The position numbers and the translations under genes are program-made. A DNA stretch of 64,000 bases, from positions 1-64,000 of the forward strand of contig CAJQUW010012683.1 in NCBI GenBank assembly GCA_907163375.1. Direction: 5' to 3'. The DNA comes from Prostheceraeus crozeri (lineage: Eukaryota > Platyhelminthes > Polycladida > Euryleptidae). The notes beneath the pieces are model-generated. The model ran no database searches, was not told the origin of the DNA, and was given only the letters and a program-made list of their open reading frames with translations. Positions 11,799-24,189 of this stretch are shown piece by piece; within the stretch, counting starts at the first letter, position 1, and each line of letters starts with the position of its first letter.

Positions 11799-12587
11799 CA
11801 GGGATGCGGAGTCCTATCATTTTGACAGGACTCCGACTCCGGGGGTTGATAGGACTCCGGCTTTTGATAGGACTCCGACTCCGGATGGCAAGTTTATATA
11901 GCCTAGTTTTTTTAAAAAAACTGGCAACCTACATCATAGATTATTATAGGCTTGCCTGAACCTGTCTTTAGTAATCATTGCTGTATCAATTATCAATCAT
12001 TTTTGATGAAAGTTTATCAAATGTCGCATTAAGTTGGATGCATGCGACTCGGCTCCTCCCATCTTGTTGATGTGTGCTTCACACGGTTTTTCTCCAGTCT
12101 CTACCAGGCAGGAAAATCCCCATCCTTCTTCAAAAAATATGAGTACACTTTCGATTTTAATATGCGCTTTGGAGGAACCATCACACAACATAAACGTTTG
12201 GGTATGAGGTAATGTTCTCAAGCAAACTAGTATTTCATTTTTGTCTCTGATGTGACCTTTGGTGTGTAGGTGTGATCGAGGCTAGGAAGGCTTGTCTTCT
12301 GCACTAAATCGCCGAGTGAAACGACAATCCTTTTTTTCACCATCACGGTTCATTCCCTCAACTATTACAAGCTATGTATGCACTGTTGTCTCTGTACTCT
12401 TGTTTGACGGAGAAAGTTGACATCAAGACAGTAATGAGAGACAATCCAGCTATGCACGAGGATAAAGAATTGGTTTGTATTATATTTCGGTTATAGTTAT
12501 AGGCCGGAGACCGGAGTCCTATCATTTGATAGGACTCCGACTCCACCAAAAATGATAGGACTCCGGGACTCCGACTCCGCATCCCTG
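11799..12587. mobile_element. hAT element with repeated subterminal motif
   Basis: Ends CAGGGATGCGGAGTC and GACTCCGCATCCCTG. The short unit 'ataggactccg' is repeated several times inside each end, as in hAT elements whose transposase binds subterminal repeats. The 8-bp flanks (attcaaaa / atttatgt) do not match well. A relic BED finger on the minus strand supports hAT. The right end abuts the 3' end of the Penelope-like element. Confidence 0.75.
11997..12221 (-). pseudogene. BED zinc-finger relic of an hAT transposase
   Basis: The C-terminal half reads CEAHINKMGGAESHASNLMRH followed by LINFHQK, resembling the Cys and His ligands and the 'S.NL.RHL...H' pattern of BED fingers at the start of hAT transposases. 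The rest of the transposase is absent. Confidence 0.5.
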
Positions 12588-12588
12588 A

Positions 12589-12634
12589 TTTATGTATTAG
12601 CAATATTTCGCAAACAACCTGTTTGCATCATCAG
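12589..12634 (-). ncRNA. Hammerhead-like motif, 3' side of the Penelope-like element
   Basis: Minus strand: CTGATGA, T, stem GCAAAC/GTTTGC (6 bp), GAAA, then a short stem TATT/AATA with loop GCT. This matches the CUGANGA-stem II-GAAA-stem III layout of hammerheads described in Penelope-like terminal repeats. The extra T after CTGATGA and an unclear cleavage triplet make self-cleavage uncertain. Confidence 0.45.
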
Positions 12635-12919
12635 ACATTGTGACCAAGAAACTGACCGAAATTGCTTCACATACAGCAGAGCTAATCAAAACTCTAATTG
12701 TAGAGAAAATGGAAGGTAAAATGAGTGCAGCGGGAACAATGAAAAAATGCTGCAAATCATCACATTAACAATACATCTACACAATGACAATCACAGTGAC
12801 AGGAAATGAAGTGAATGGTCGTAAAGCACTGAAGTAAAAACAAAAACAAAGGTAAATACAACGATGACCAGAAGGTTAAAATTCATTATGCAAGGACGGG
12901 AGAAACATGTCACATCTAT

Positions 12920-15240
12920 TCAGACATACGCTTCTTTAGGTATGCCATGCCTCAAGAAAAATCCGTCTTTTGTTCCGTGACTCACGAAATTGCGTTTTTG
13001 AAAGACAGATATATCAAAGCGACCAAGTAACGCTGAAACAGATTCGGAGACTTTACTGATGTAAGTAATTACCACTTTTTTGTCCGGAACATGCTTTTTA
13101 CGCTCACAAGGATCACGAAAAGAATTACGGTTAATAAAAGGTGCTGGATAACCATTCGCGGAGAGCACGTCATGGCTGTTGTTCAGCTGAGAAACTCTTC
13201 GCTCATCATCTGTGCAGATGAGACTGGCGCGTTTCGTAGTGCTGGACAGTACCGATCTTTTAAAGAGGTTTATACGAATGGAATGGCAAACACCGATTTG
13301 AGTTCGTTGGCTTATGAATAATGACATACCAAATGAAAAATCAAGCATTCTTTTTATATCAATGTCCAAAAAGGGAATCTATTTCTGAATTTCCATCTCA
13401 GCCGTGAAGGAAATCGATGGCTCAATATCGCTAATATACTCGAGAAAAAGCGATACTTGAGACTGGGGCATTACCAACCAAGTATCATCGACATATCTGC
13501 GCCAGTATAATACGTCAAAATCACAACAGATGTTATTGCGTTCATCAATACTTTCCATTAGGCCTACTAAATTTGGCAAAACAACTGAAACCGGGCTGTC
13601 CATTGGATAACGGAATGTTTGTTGGTAGTAAGTATTGTCAAAAAGAAAATATGTAGCAATTCCAGTAATATCAGAATGTTCGGGACAGTCAATAGTGTAC
13701 GTTGGGACAACGATGAATTATTCAACAATCTTTCATTAGTGACTTAAAGTGCCAAATTAATGTCAACCGATGTAAATAGCGCTCTCACATCGCAGGATAT
13801 CATGACATCACGTGGACGCTAAGAAGCATTCTTTAAGAATTCTACGAATTGAAACGAATTTCGAACACAGAAATCAGAATTATTGACTAACGGTGAGATG
13901 AGATTACACAGATATTTTGATACTTCACACGCAGTGGAATTGATAATGGAAACGATGGGACGGAGAAGAATATTCAGTTTGTGCAATTTGGGAAGTCCAT
14001 AGATCCTGGACACAGAACATCAGTGCTAAAGATGAGCGATCCTACCCGAACCCGAACGCGACCCGTCCTAACCCGAAACCTGAACCCGAATGCTCGGGTT
14101 CGGGTAGAGCAATTAAGAACTCGGGTCGGGTAGGATTATCCCTTTTATCTAAACCCGAAATAACCCGAACTCGGGTTTCTTCGGGTTGGAGCATGCAAAT
14201 TTGGAAAAGGTTTAGAACTTAAAAAATTATTTTCTGTGAAGTTAGTACTGTTTCATGTGTACCTGTAGTTTAATGAAGTTTTTCAAGAAATTGTGGCCTA
14301 TCACATAATTCTCATTGTGAATTATTGATCTAATAAAATACTTTGCGCTACATATTTTGCTTCTAAAACAACGAAAGATCATTATCAAATTAATTGAATC
14401 TGTTCTTGTGGTCTCTAAAGGCCTCATTCTCATAATGACATGTAGATCGTGGCTCGCAGGATGGACGGAAAGAAATGAACTTTAATTTAAGATAAGCTTT
14501 TCATGGGAACGGAAGCTTAACTATACATCAAATATTATATAATTGAAATTTTAGCATCTATCTGCAGAATTATGTTGTTACATGTAATGATGCAGCTCAG
14601 CCGCTCGGACCTTGACATTTTCATTAACATTGAGAGTCAAAGTTTCTCAATCAGAGTTTTGAAGGAGTATGCTTCAATACCTATAATATATCGCGAAGCA
14701 GTCGATTTTTTTGTTAAGATTCCGAATTTTGTCATGTATTGCAGGTTATATTAATTTCGTGGGTAATTATACTACTTATTTAGCATTTGTTTGAATACTT
14801 TGCTTGCCTAGAGAAAAGAATATACTAACCACTGCGTATTTTAATAAAATACTAAAATAAAGCTACTGAGAAGTTAGACTACCACCCGGTATTACATTAG
14901 GATCAAGCATTAGCTTTATATATAGAAATGTTTCTGATTTTTCGAATATAATCGGGTCGGGTTCGGGTCGAGTTCTGGAACTTTTTGTCGGGTTCGGGTC
15001 AGACATTTGTACCCTACCCGACATCGGGTTCGGGTCGGGTTCAGGTTGAAATTTTGTTCAACTCGGGTATCCGAATTTTTGGAACCCGACGCTGATCTTT
15101 AATCAGTGCTTCGTAGAGAGTAAGCATGGCTTTCTTCAGATTCAGTAAAATAGAATTCAATTCACGCTCACACGCTTGCGTTGGATCTTTCACTTTTTTT
15201 CCTTTCACTTGAAATACATGCGCGTGTGGTTCTCAAAGAA
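12920..15240 (-). pseudogene. Penelope-like reverse transcriptase, broken
   Basis: Going down the minus strand: KDPTQACERELNSILLNLK and ALYEAL-type residues near 15,190-15,110; the hAT insertion; SRIYGLPKLHKLNILLRPIV (14,010-13,950); MDSPVSVV and the catalytic WRRYVDDTW (13,603-13,480); and the C-terminal connector (NGYPAPFINR, VVITYISKVSESVSALLGRF; 13,369-12,920). 'YGLPKLHK' and 'RYVDD' are hallmarks of Penelope-like reverse transcriptases. There are several frame changes and no complete GIY-YIG nuclease. Confidence 0.8.
14027..15101. mobile_element. hAT element with CCCGAA-rich ends
   Basis: Ends taaagatgagcg and cgctgatcttta, bordered by the perfect 8-bp duplication atcagtgc (14,019-14,026 and 15,102-15,109). 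Both subterminal regions are packed with 'acccgaa'/'ttcgggt' units. No transposase was recognised inside (one 60-codon frame, no signature), so it is non-autonomous. It sits inside the Penelope-like reverse transcriptase, whose sequence continues on both sides. Confidence 0.9.
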
Positions 15241-15360
15241 ATAGCGCTCACTCCCACGTACGATAGGACATCATCCAAAATTAAAATTATCACCCAAAGA
15301 TGTTCGTAGTACTTCGGTGTCAGTTATGAGAAGAAATCGATCTACTACGTAAATTGACCT

Positions 15361-15405
15361 TATTTATCTGCCGATATTTCACGACTCCCACAGTCGCATC
15401 ATCAG
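15361..15405 (-). ncRNA. Hammerhead-like motif, 5' side of the Penelope-like element
   Basis: Minus strand: CTGATGA, T, stem GCGAC/GTCGT, GAAA, stem TATC/GATA with loop GGCA, then AATAAGG. It has the same architecture as the downstream copy with different stem bases that still pair, which points to structure rather than chance. Confidence 0.45.
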
Positions 15406-15420
15406 GGCAAGTGAGTGAAC

Positions 15421-16814
15421 CAGAGATACAAGCTGACTTCTCCACACCGAGACACGAGCCTAGAACATAAATCACCGCTGCTGACACTTACAATAAATAA
15501 TTCTGATGTGCTGGTTTTCTAGATTTTTTAGCACTAAGTGTATCAACGGTTAAACAACCCCTTTTACATAATTAGATGACTAGGATGGATCTGGCCAGAC
15601 CCCAGCCTTGAAATCTATTTTCATGACCTCTACACCAAAGCTACAACCCTGTGGGAGCGCATCTTGCTAATATGATTATCTGGCGAGGTAGCGATTTTGT
15701 GGATAATTTTTTTAAAGGTTCATTTTCGTGTAAAAACTATCTCCGCATGTGAAAATGGTCATCATTTATCCAAAAACATGTGTAAAACTAAAAAACGACA
15801 GGTGGCGAAAAAGTTGCTATAATTAGTTGGTAGATATTTGTTTACTAATGCGAGCTGATTTTTCGCCAACCGGCGAAATCGTGAATGTTGTAGCAACTAA
15901 TTAGTGGTAAGTAGTAATGTTCGTATATTACCTTTACATGAAAATATATTGTATACTCAGTCTGATCTGATAAAAAGGGATCTTTTTTAATTCACGAAGG
16001 CTTAAACTAAAAAAAGTATTTATCTTCCATAAATGTCGCAGTAAATACTATTATATTATTCAAATATTTGTCATTGTTGTAAATTATTGAATGTCAAGAG
16101 ATGTTATGAAAATTGATATATGCGGATTCTCTATATTCTTTTCATTCTCAAAGAATGATAGTCTGCGCTTATTTCTTAGATAGATTAGCCATATGTGGCG
16201 GATAGTGAGGAGGTAAGGGAGAGAATAGAGCCTCGGCTGTAAAGGTGGATTACTAAAGAAAATAAGAGAGAAAGTCAAAAGTAAAAGGTAGCAGAGCGCG
16301 AATTGTCGCCGGCGAACTTCGCCAGCGAATATCCCGCAAATATGACTGAACTTTAGCATGATATTCTGCAGCTGACATTCGCCAGTTTTTCGCAAGATTC
16401 GTTCCCACAGGGAATAAATTATCAAATATATTATCAAAAGCAATATCTGAAGTTTTATTCTGCGTTTCTATTAGATAAAACATCAGCAAATTGTTGCAGT
16501 TATTTGTGCTTTTGTACCACGATGTTAAATACGATAATTGCAGTAACAAAAGATCTGCAACGTCTTACTCTCTTTGAGTAACATGAGTTGATGGATGCTA
16601 ATAAGTTAATTACAACAAGAATCATTGCATTTTGCATTGGTCTCGTGAGCCTGGACGTTGGCGAGGGTATAACTTCATAGTAATATCCTTGATCAACTTT
16701 GAAATGATAATATTTTGCTTCATTTACTAATTTTCAAGCAACACGACAGCATCATCCATAACTATGGAAATATATAGACTGCATGGCCCACGCTTAACAG
16801 TTTTATTGACTGCA
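15421..16814. other. Spacer, no gene recognised
   Basis: AT-rich; short frames only, without signatures. Confidence 0.35.
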
Positions 16815-17045
16815 GAAAATCCGTACCAGCTTCTCCAGGTCCAACTTATGACGAGATCAGAATTCCTACATTCTTACGTCATGTGCATCATAGGCTGCTC
16901 ACTAGATGTAATCGATACAATGCTCGAGCTCTTTTTTATAGCAAATACTTCGCCAGCATCAAATCAAGTCTCGAGGCAACGAAGTATCACGCATCATCAC
17001 TCAAAAGAAGTCAGAGTGGGAAAATCAACCGGGGTCCGGCCTGAC
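16815..17045 (+). CDS. Possible host exon, function unknown
   Basis: A good splice-acceptor-like tract (tttattgactgcag) is followed by an open frame of about 75 residues, containing PGPTYDEIRIPTFLRHVHHR and NRYNARALFYSKYFASIKSS, to a TGA at about 17,043. The amino-acid mix looks like real protein rather than noise, but I do not recognise a family. It could be a terminal exon of a host gene, whose other exons I cannot find here, or a fragment of an element. Confidence 0.3.
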
Positions 17046-17610
17046 CCGACTGTATCATTTAGCTAATATCAAGATTCCAAAGTCAGTTGTGGTCCAAATA
17101 AAAACTACATTTAATGCGTCGAACAGATGAAGTCAGATCAAGCTGCTGATATCGCTATACTTCACGTTGTGGTTTCCAATTCAAAAAGTAGCTGTCCGAT
17201 TTGCATAAATGAATGCATATGGATAGAAAACATACTCAAAGATGTATCTCTAAAGTTTGGTAACGATTGTTTCATTTTTACAGATTTTAGACAAATTTGA
17301 AAACCTGGGGCGGAGAGATAACCAACATTAAGTACCGTACAAAATTGCAGCACAATCATTTCTTGTTTTAGCATATTTGCTATGAAAAGTATCAATTGCC
17401 ATTTGTCCTTTATCGATGGAATATCAACTTTTCTATTATTTTCATGATTTAATTCAATAGAGTCGAATTTTATATCCAGTAGGTAATTCATGGCTTCAGA
17501 AATGACATATCCGTAATTATCAATTATATGGCTCAGATATTTTCAAAGGTGCAGATGAAAGCGGGAAATGAGTGAATTTCATTTCATTGCAAATATTGGA
17601 ACCGATTTCA

Positions 17611-17843
17611 CCAGAATAGTGTCCTACTAATCAAGTCTGAGTTTGAACACACACTTCTCCGACACTCCAGAACTCCAACGACCGGTAAATACCGGTTATT
17701 ATACAATAGCTGCAAGAATACTGCCCATTTATGAACAAATCAATTGGTGCTACACGGAAAATGAGCTTGTACAGTGCTCCAACCGGTGGAATAGTGTTCT
17801 ACTGATCAAGTCTGGGTTTGAACACACACTTCTCCGACAATCT
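17611..17843. repeat. Pair of ~55-bp direct repeats
   Basis: The block around 'aagtctgagtttgaacac' at 17,611-17,664 recurs at 17,788-17,843 with few changes. Confidence 0.75.
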
Positions 17844-17854
17844 GTATCTACAAG

Positions 17855-18040
17855 GCTTCATTTTACTGTTCCACTCTTCCATGTCATTAATCTACAGTCG
17901 ATTCTGAGGGTCTAATCTATCTATCTACAAAGCTTCATTTTACTGATCCACTCTTCCATGTCATTATAATTTACAGTCGATTCTGAGCGTTTCATCTATA
18001 GATCTAGGCTACATAGCTTCATTTTACTGATCCATTTTGC
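17855..18040. repeat. Tandem ~80-bp repeat, about 2.4 copies
   Basis: Units start 'gcttcattttactg' (17,855; 17,932; 18,018) and share 'ccactcttccatgtcatt' and 'acagtcgattctgag'. Confidence 0.75.
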
Positions 18041-18184
18041 TCAAATAGTGCGACTAGTCATCTTGATTAGCAATAATGCTATAAGAATGTGATGAAAAGC
18101 TGCGCGTGGATATTTCTGAAAATGTTGTTATAACGCATTTGCAGCATCAACATAATCGCTCAGAGTTTCACCGTTACCATCAAC

Positions 18185-18600
18185 TAAAGATGAGCGATCC
18201 TATACCAGAATCCCGAAAGTACGAAGTCTGTCAGAATTTATGCGTATTTTCTCAGTAAGGTTGATGCAACATCATTGCTACATTTCGCTCAATGGTGTGC
18301 CAAGTTTTCCTTCAATTACTTACTGAAATAATCTTCCAGCTGTCTGATTCCTTGAAGGATTATGAAAAATGAACTGTGCTGTATTGGGCCTCTAACTCCT
18401 TTTGGCCTGGTAATTGGCCCATGAACCGCGAAAAGTTCCCGGTTGCACACAGATATGCATGGATCGCAATCTTTGTGAAGTACAACACTCCTCTGCCAAG
18501 CTCTGCTGCTGTTAAGCGCCTCTTTAGCACGAGAGTGATCATCCTCATAGTCAAGAGAAGCAGCCTCACTGCTTCAAATTCTGTGTTCCTCACTTTTTAA
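18185..18600 (+). mobile_element. hAT relic, same terminus as the 14,027 element
   Basis: Starts taaagatgagcgatcct, the same terminus as the hAT at 14,027, and soon runs into an hAT C-terminal dimerisation domain (18,376-18,600): KYNTPLPSSAAVKRLFS. 'P.SSA..ERLFS' is the family signature. The middle of the transposase is deleted and the right end was not found. This copy suggests which transposase type once moved the 14,027 element. Confidence 0.65.
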
Positions 18601-18659
18601 GACAGGCTTTGAAATTTTTGGTCTATGCAACCAATAAACCCGCCTTTTCTGACGAGGAG

Positions 18660-20040
18660 TGAAAAATTGACGAGTGCAGTTCGCAGACTACGGTATGTAT
18701 ATTCCCTATCATAAAGTCATATAGTGCTTTTTACACCTACATGGATACTTGAATGTGTGGATGTGAATGAATTGCTTAAATTATTCGAATGTTTTGTTTT
18801 GCTTGAATTGCATGAATCTGAGATTGAAAAAATTTGTTTTTATAGTTATGTGATTGTGAAGTAGGCCTCAGCTACTATGATAGCTTCTTAGTCTTCTTTT
18901 CTGTGTTCCGGCGCTTGACAAATACAATATTTTTTGACAAAATAGTTTTGTAATAAACCCAATGGCTTATGCGGCTGTTGAAGTGCTGCCATTGCGAGTG
19001 AAAACAAAATAGGCCTTCTACCGTAGCAGAGTTGCGTAGGTTATAGGCCTACGGGAGTCCCAAGCTCTCCAGGGCCGGCCCTGTGCCTAGAACTTCATAA
19101 AAGTAGATTCATCTTTTCAGAACTCATGTAGATAATTTGAAATTCCATGATCATTAACCCATGAAGATATTAACGTAATGAACAGCAAGGCTATTTTGGC
19201 ATCAGGATGTCCTTTGTTTGTAAGTTGATATCCTGAAAAAATAACCCGCTTAAAACTTGTAGGCTACAAAGTTATCAAAACTTCACTTCAAAAATCCCCA
19301 TTTCTTTCTTGGATTTACGACCTATAAAATCAAACCTACAAAGCTTTCCGCACTTTTCAGAATCAATCAGCAAACAATACAAAGAAAATTATTGAGTTAT
19401 TCTTCAAGTTTCAGCTAAAAAGTAGTCCCCGTCATGATGCGCTCTGACTTCTCAAAGTATTTAAAATGAATATTTTGATTAAGTGTTCAGACTGATTTCA
19501 GTTCAAAGCTTTACTCCAAGTCATCAAAAAATGTCGTTAACTTTGCCAAATAATATCTTTCCAGAAGTACCTTAACAAACTTCCTTAATTTGCGCATTCA
19601 AAAGTAGTGCATTTGACAGAAGTAGAGTCAGTATGTTTAGCTCATCCAAAAACGCATTTACCTTAATCTGATCAGTTAAAATATCAAATTATTTGTTCAA
19701 GCATCACAACGATTGCCAAAAAGCTACGGACATATTACAGACATTTCAAAATTTCTGTGAACAATGGAAATATATCTGTTGGTAATTTAGCAAATGTCTT
19801 AACATTATGTCAAATTGATATCAATATATTCATCACCGTTAATTGGTGGATGAATATGAATATCCTGCAGTTGAATTTCTTTATCCAATGATCAACGTTC
19901 AATCCGTTAGTATGAACCAACAATTGCCACTATTTGCGAGGTTAGGCAGGTCTTTTTCCAGCGCGCTCGAGGGGCTTATCGACTGAAGAATAATGCAAGA
20001 GAAGAAGCATTACCTAGAATGTCTAGCAAATGGCCTTTTT
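18660..20040. other. AT-rich spacer, nothing recognised
   Basis: No coding signature on either strand; no clear repeats seen. Confidence 0.35.
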
Positions 20041-20400
20041 CTGTCCTAACGATTATTCCTTTAACGGTTGACGCTTGCATACGCATTAATACCGTTTTCT
20101 ATGTGGTTGAATTTCACATGTCTCGGTAGGAACGAATCCCTCCGTAAGACTTGAATGACATAGTCTTTGTGGTACCAGCAAGAATAAATAATTTTACCTG
20201 CTTTTATTTGTATCTTTATACCTAGGAATGTCAACCATTCGTTTGGTATGGGGGATTCTACGGAAAATTTTATATCCGGATTTATAGAGTCATAAAACTT
20301 CCAATATTCGTTTAAAAAATATGATCATCTTATTCTATAGGGCCCATGATGATATCGTCTATAGTTCGAAGAGGGTGGCATTGATCGTATTTTACCGCGG
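20040..20400 (-). pseudogene. Reverse transcriptase relic, Penelope-like or related
   Basis: Minus-strand pieces in order: LRTIDDIIMGP, reminiscent of the 'RYIDDI' catalytic box; then NEYWKFYDSINPDIKFSVES and WLTFLGIKIQ, like the Penelope stretch after the catalytic site; then SFLPRHVKFNHIENGI. The frame changes at least once. It is too decayed to classify firmly. Confidence 0.4.
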
Positions 20401-20591
20401 CTAATTTCTAAAACAACGATTTTTTCAGACATTTTATACGTGAGCACAAAGATTGTGTCTCCACACCATCATTCAATGCATTTTTTGTGTGTCATATCTT
20501 AACTTTAGAGCTTTTCGAGGAGCATTAGTATGAGTTCATAAATTACCGGCCAGACTTTTTACCTATTCATTTGCCTACTTGTCTTGGTTAA

Positions 20592-20672
20592 ATCTTAGTT
20601 GCCACCAAAAATCAATCACAAATATGATTTTTCAAGTAAGAACTTAAAATATCTGATTGAGATGTATTTTAT
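20592..20672. repeat. Dispersed repeat, copy 1
   Basis: 'acttaaaat.tctga.tgagatgtatt' and flanking bases recur, diverged, at about 23,060-23,145 in the same orientation. Confidence 0.5.
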
Positions 20673-20688
20673 AACAAGTCTAATGTGA

Positions 20689-21393
<705 letters not shown>

Positions 21394-21569
21394 AATATAA
21401 CATTGACGAGATGTGGGTGTTTATCTTAACATTGATATGCATCAGTTTCTTTTTAAACATAATTTTGTACCGTAGCGTTGACGTTGTGGAAGTTAACTAA
21501 CCGTGATTCATATTCCAAGTTTTCAGGTCTCTGACATGATGTCGTGGTTGTATTTAGAATCAACTTTCA

Positions 21570-21591
21570 TAATAATAATAATAATAATAAA
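21570..21591. repeat. (ATA)n microsatellite at LINE tail
   Basis: Trinucleotide run that marks the 3' end of the minus-strand LINE. Confidence 0.85.
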
Positions 21592-22270
21592 GCGTTTATT
21601 TCAAAAATAATTGAAAATCGTACAGACATAGGATATTGATATACGAATCATCACCATAGAAAGTTAAAAGTCAAGTTACAAGTTAAGAATGTCTCAAGAA
21701 AAATAGTTATTACAAACTGCTATTAAGTAATTTAGTGACTCGTGGACAGAAGGATCCTTGATACCTTTCAGTACGATGTGAAGTGCTTGCTGTGTTGAAG
21801 TCGCTTCGGAATGTATTTGTTCAGAAGAGTCGTTTGGCGATCTTCTCTCTTCTGACGAAGAGTAGAGCATGTGTTGTTGCAGTGAGCTGTCATGAGTCTG
21901 ATGGTTTATGTACCGATGAGCACGAGTGTCTATGTCTCTGTAATTTACTACGCATCTCGAGTCTCTTCGGGGAGTGACACATAGACAGGGTAAGAGTACT
22001 CCAAAATTGATCGGATCAAGACGTTGTAAACTTGCTGAAATTCAACCGATGTCACAAACTTCTTCAATTTCCTTAAGATGAAGAATCGTCTATTACCTTT
22101 TGACAAAATATTGGAAACATGATCGTCCCATGTCAGCTTGTTATTCAGGACAACTCCGAGTATGTTCAGTTTTGAAACTACAGGAATAGGAAGCGGAATA
22201 TTAGAAAATGCCCCACGCCTGTCACATAGCAGCACGCAAGATTTCTGTTTGTTGAGGACAAGTTTATTTC
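21570..22270 (-). mobile_element. CR1/Jockey-type LINE, 3' end
   Basis: The minus-strand frame 22,235-21,948 carries the C-terminal part of a LINE reverse transcriptase: LNILGVVLNNKLTWDDHVSN, then VYNVLIRSILEYSYPV. This 'LGV.....W..H' to 'RSILEY' region is typical of CR1/Jockey elements. A 3' untranslated region and a (TTA)n tail follow. The 5' part is missing, as usual for such insertions. In-frame residues extend upstream to about 22,270. Confidence 0.8.
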
Positions 22271-22350
22271 ATCGGTCTGATACCTATTTTTATGCATCAT
22301 TAATGGTTGAGTTTTTGCATGTCCGACATCAAGCAACAGGAACATCTAAA

Positions 22351-22906
22351 CAGGGGTGTAGTGGAGACTGGAGGGGTAACGCGGTATAACGCCGTTATAC
22401 TTCCTAAAATGCTGGCCGAATCAGCGTTGTACTTCCTAAGGTCATCAAATTAACGTCAAAAGATGGTAAGCTGTATGTGGCAAACATTTAATGTAAAAAT
22501 GCTCATACTTGATGTGCATTATTGATGACGATTTTATTCAACTTCCTATTTTTGCATTTTGTCATGAGCATGCATGCTTTCATTATTACTTGGATTCATG
22601 TGGAAGTCCTTCAATGATAAAGTAATCGCCGAAAGGGGATGAGAGCGGTTGAAAATTCTGAAAGGGCGATTATGTAGCTCTTGAACAGTCCGTTATGCAC
22701 AATAGTGGCACGAATATGCGTTTTTCAGCTGATACACTAAAAGTCAAAAGACTTGTCACCCTTGCGCATTAGTTAACATTGCATGTGCGACAAGTCTTTT
22801 GGCTTTTAGTGTATACATGTCAAATTTAGCGTTATACTTCCCAAAATTCAGCTGAATATTTTGCTCTTAGCGTTATACTTCCTAAGAATTTACAACTACA
22901 CCCCTG
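22351..22906. mobile_element. Non-autonomous hAT element, 556 bp
   Basis: Ends CAGGGGTGTAGT and ACTACACCCCTG; flanks catctaaa (22,343-22,350) and tatctaaa (22,907-22,914) match at 7 of 8. 'gcgttatacttcctaa' recurs inside both ends. No protein. Confidence 0.85.
22732..22814. repeat. Hairpin inside the hAT element
   Basis: Arms of 26 bp (22,732-22,757 and 22,789-22,814, 'aaaagacttgtc') with one mismatch and a 31-base loop; a small palindromic insertion or structural element. Confidence 0.75.
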
Positions 22907-22914
22907 TATCTAAA

Positions 22915-23547
22915 TATTTGTTGAAACTTTAATCTCAAGTGATAAGTCACATACTATAGTACATCATGCCTTCACGCGTTCCTTGAAACGCGTACACGCG
23001 TGTTTTGTGCTTTTATAATAACAACATGTTCTACGACTTGGTGGCCCACATATCGTGATTCAATCTTATTTGCTGCCAAATGTCATTTAGCATAAAAAGA
23101 ATTTTTGAGGTAAGCACTTAAAATGTCTGAATGAGATGTATTCCATAGTAGGCTACTTAACTGCTTCATAAAGTCAAGATAAATTTTGTTCAGTTTTGTC
23201 AAGTGATTTCAGAGATTCCAAAGATTTCAGCAGATTCGACTTGAAATTGTTTATTGATGATCTGCTTTTATTAATATAATAATAATTAATATACATAATT
23301 TTGTCAAGCCGTTGCTAAGTATGAGACAAGAAGGCTATTTGCCAAATCAAAGATGATATTTCAACCCGGGTATTTTGTTGATGAAAGAAATTGTGCAATA
23401 AAAGTATACTGTTGTTTCGATACTCTTGCGAATTGTAGAATGGAGTTGCTGAGGATAAATATGGTTCTGGAATAAAAAAAGTGAATAGGCCGGATAGAGA
23501 TAGACTCGGTGAAAAGGTAAAGGACTGTATGGCTTGACGTTTCATTT

Positions 23548-23583
<36 letters not shown>

Positions 23584-23730
23584 CCTTCTCTTACATCTAA
23601 CGACTTAGGAATGACAGTTAGAGTTTGCAGCAATTGCAAAAGTGCAAGTCCATCAATCACACCTAATGAGTTTGACAACACGTCTCTGGTCATCGAAGGG
23701 CAACGGCCGGCGAGTGAAGGGGCAGCGATA
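22915..23730. other. Spacer with a (GA)n run
   Basis: (GA)n at 23,549-23,579; second copy of the 20,592 dispersed repeat at about 23,060-23,145. No gene. Confidence 0.4.
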
Positions 23731-24189
23731 CATGCCACGCTCAATTACGCGTGATTCAAGGAACACACACGGGATTACACATGACCCTAAACATCCGTGG
23801 CTACGCGTGACATTTCTGCTATATCTGCAACATCTATGGGCAGTCCTGTTATGTAGACTTTGTGTCTTACGAGTATGTAGGCTATCTGCATGTATCAGAG
23901 GCTAAACAATGTGATAGCACCTCAATTTCATGCTCTGGGAAGACAGAACATGCTAAGCGGTTCATCCGTTGTTCAAGCGGTAACGCAGACAACCGTAGAG
24001 GACGCGTAAACTATAAACGCTCACCCGTACGTATTCGTAGACATTGTTTTGCAGCATCAGATCACGTGATTGCCGACTCATGGTGCAGCGCGTATGTACG
24101 CGCGTAGAAGTTTAAACTATCCTTAACCACAGATGTTTGGGGTGCTCTGTAAGTACGCATGAATTACGCGTGGCAATGTCACCTAGTGT
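23731..24189 (+). mobile_element. CACTAG-ended non-autonomous element, copy A
   Basis: Ends in tgtcacctagtg. The left end is truncated (starts near catgccacgc). Subterminal 'ctaaacatccgtgg' and 'ccacagatgtttgggg' are inverted copies. Shares its whole interior (for example 'cagaggctaaacaatgtgat') with copies at 28,556-31,132 and 33,521-63,256. TIR cactaggtgacatgccac would fit a CACTA (EnSpm-like) or a TA-duplicating family. Rich in acgcgt. No protein. Confidence 0.7.

Larger units (their letters stand above)
12588..15420 (-). mobile_element. Penelope-like retroelement, split by an hAT element
   Basis: Minus-strand reverse transcriptase of Penelope type, with hammerhead-like motifs on both sides (15,405-15,361 upstream and 12,634-12,589 downstream). 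This is the arrangement expected when the coding region lies between terminal repeats. The element is interrupted at 14,027-15,101 by an hAT element, and its 3' side is cut by the hAT at 11,799-12,587. The endonuclease region looks degraded. Confidence 0.75.
17047..18184. other. Spacer with local duplications
   Basis: Contains the direct repeats annotated separately. No coding sequence supported. Confidence 0.35.

Noticed and set aside
12358-12603. 81-codon minus-strand frame at the hAT right end
   Set aside because: Runs through the terminal repeat; no domain.
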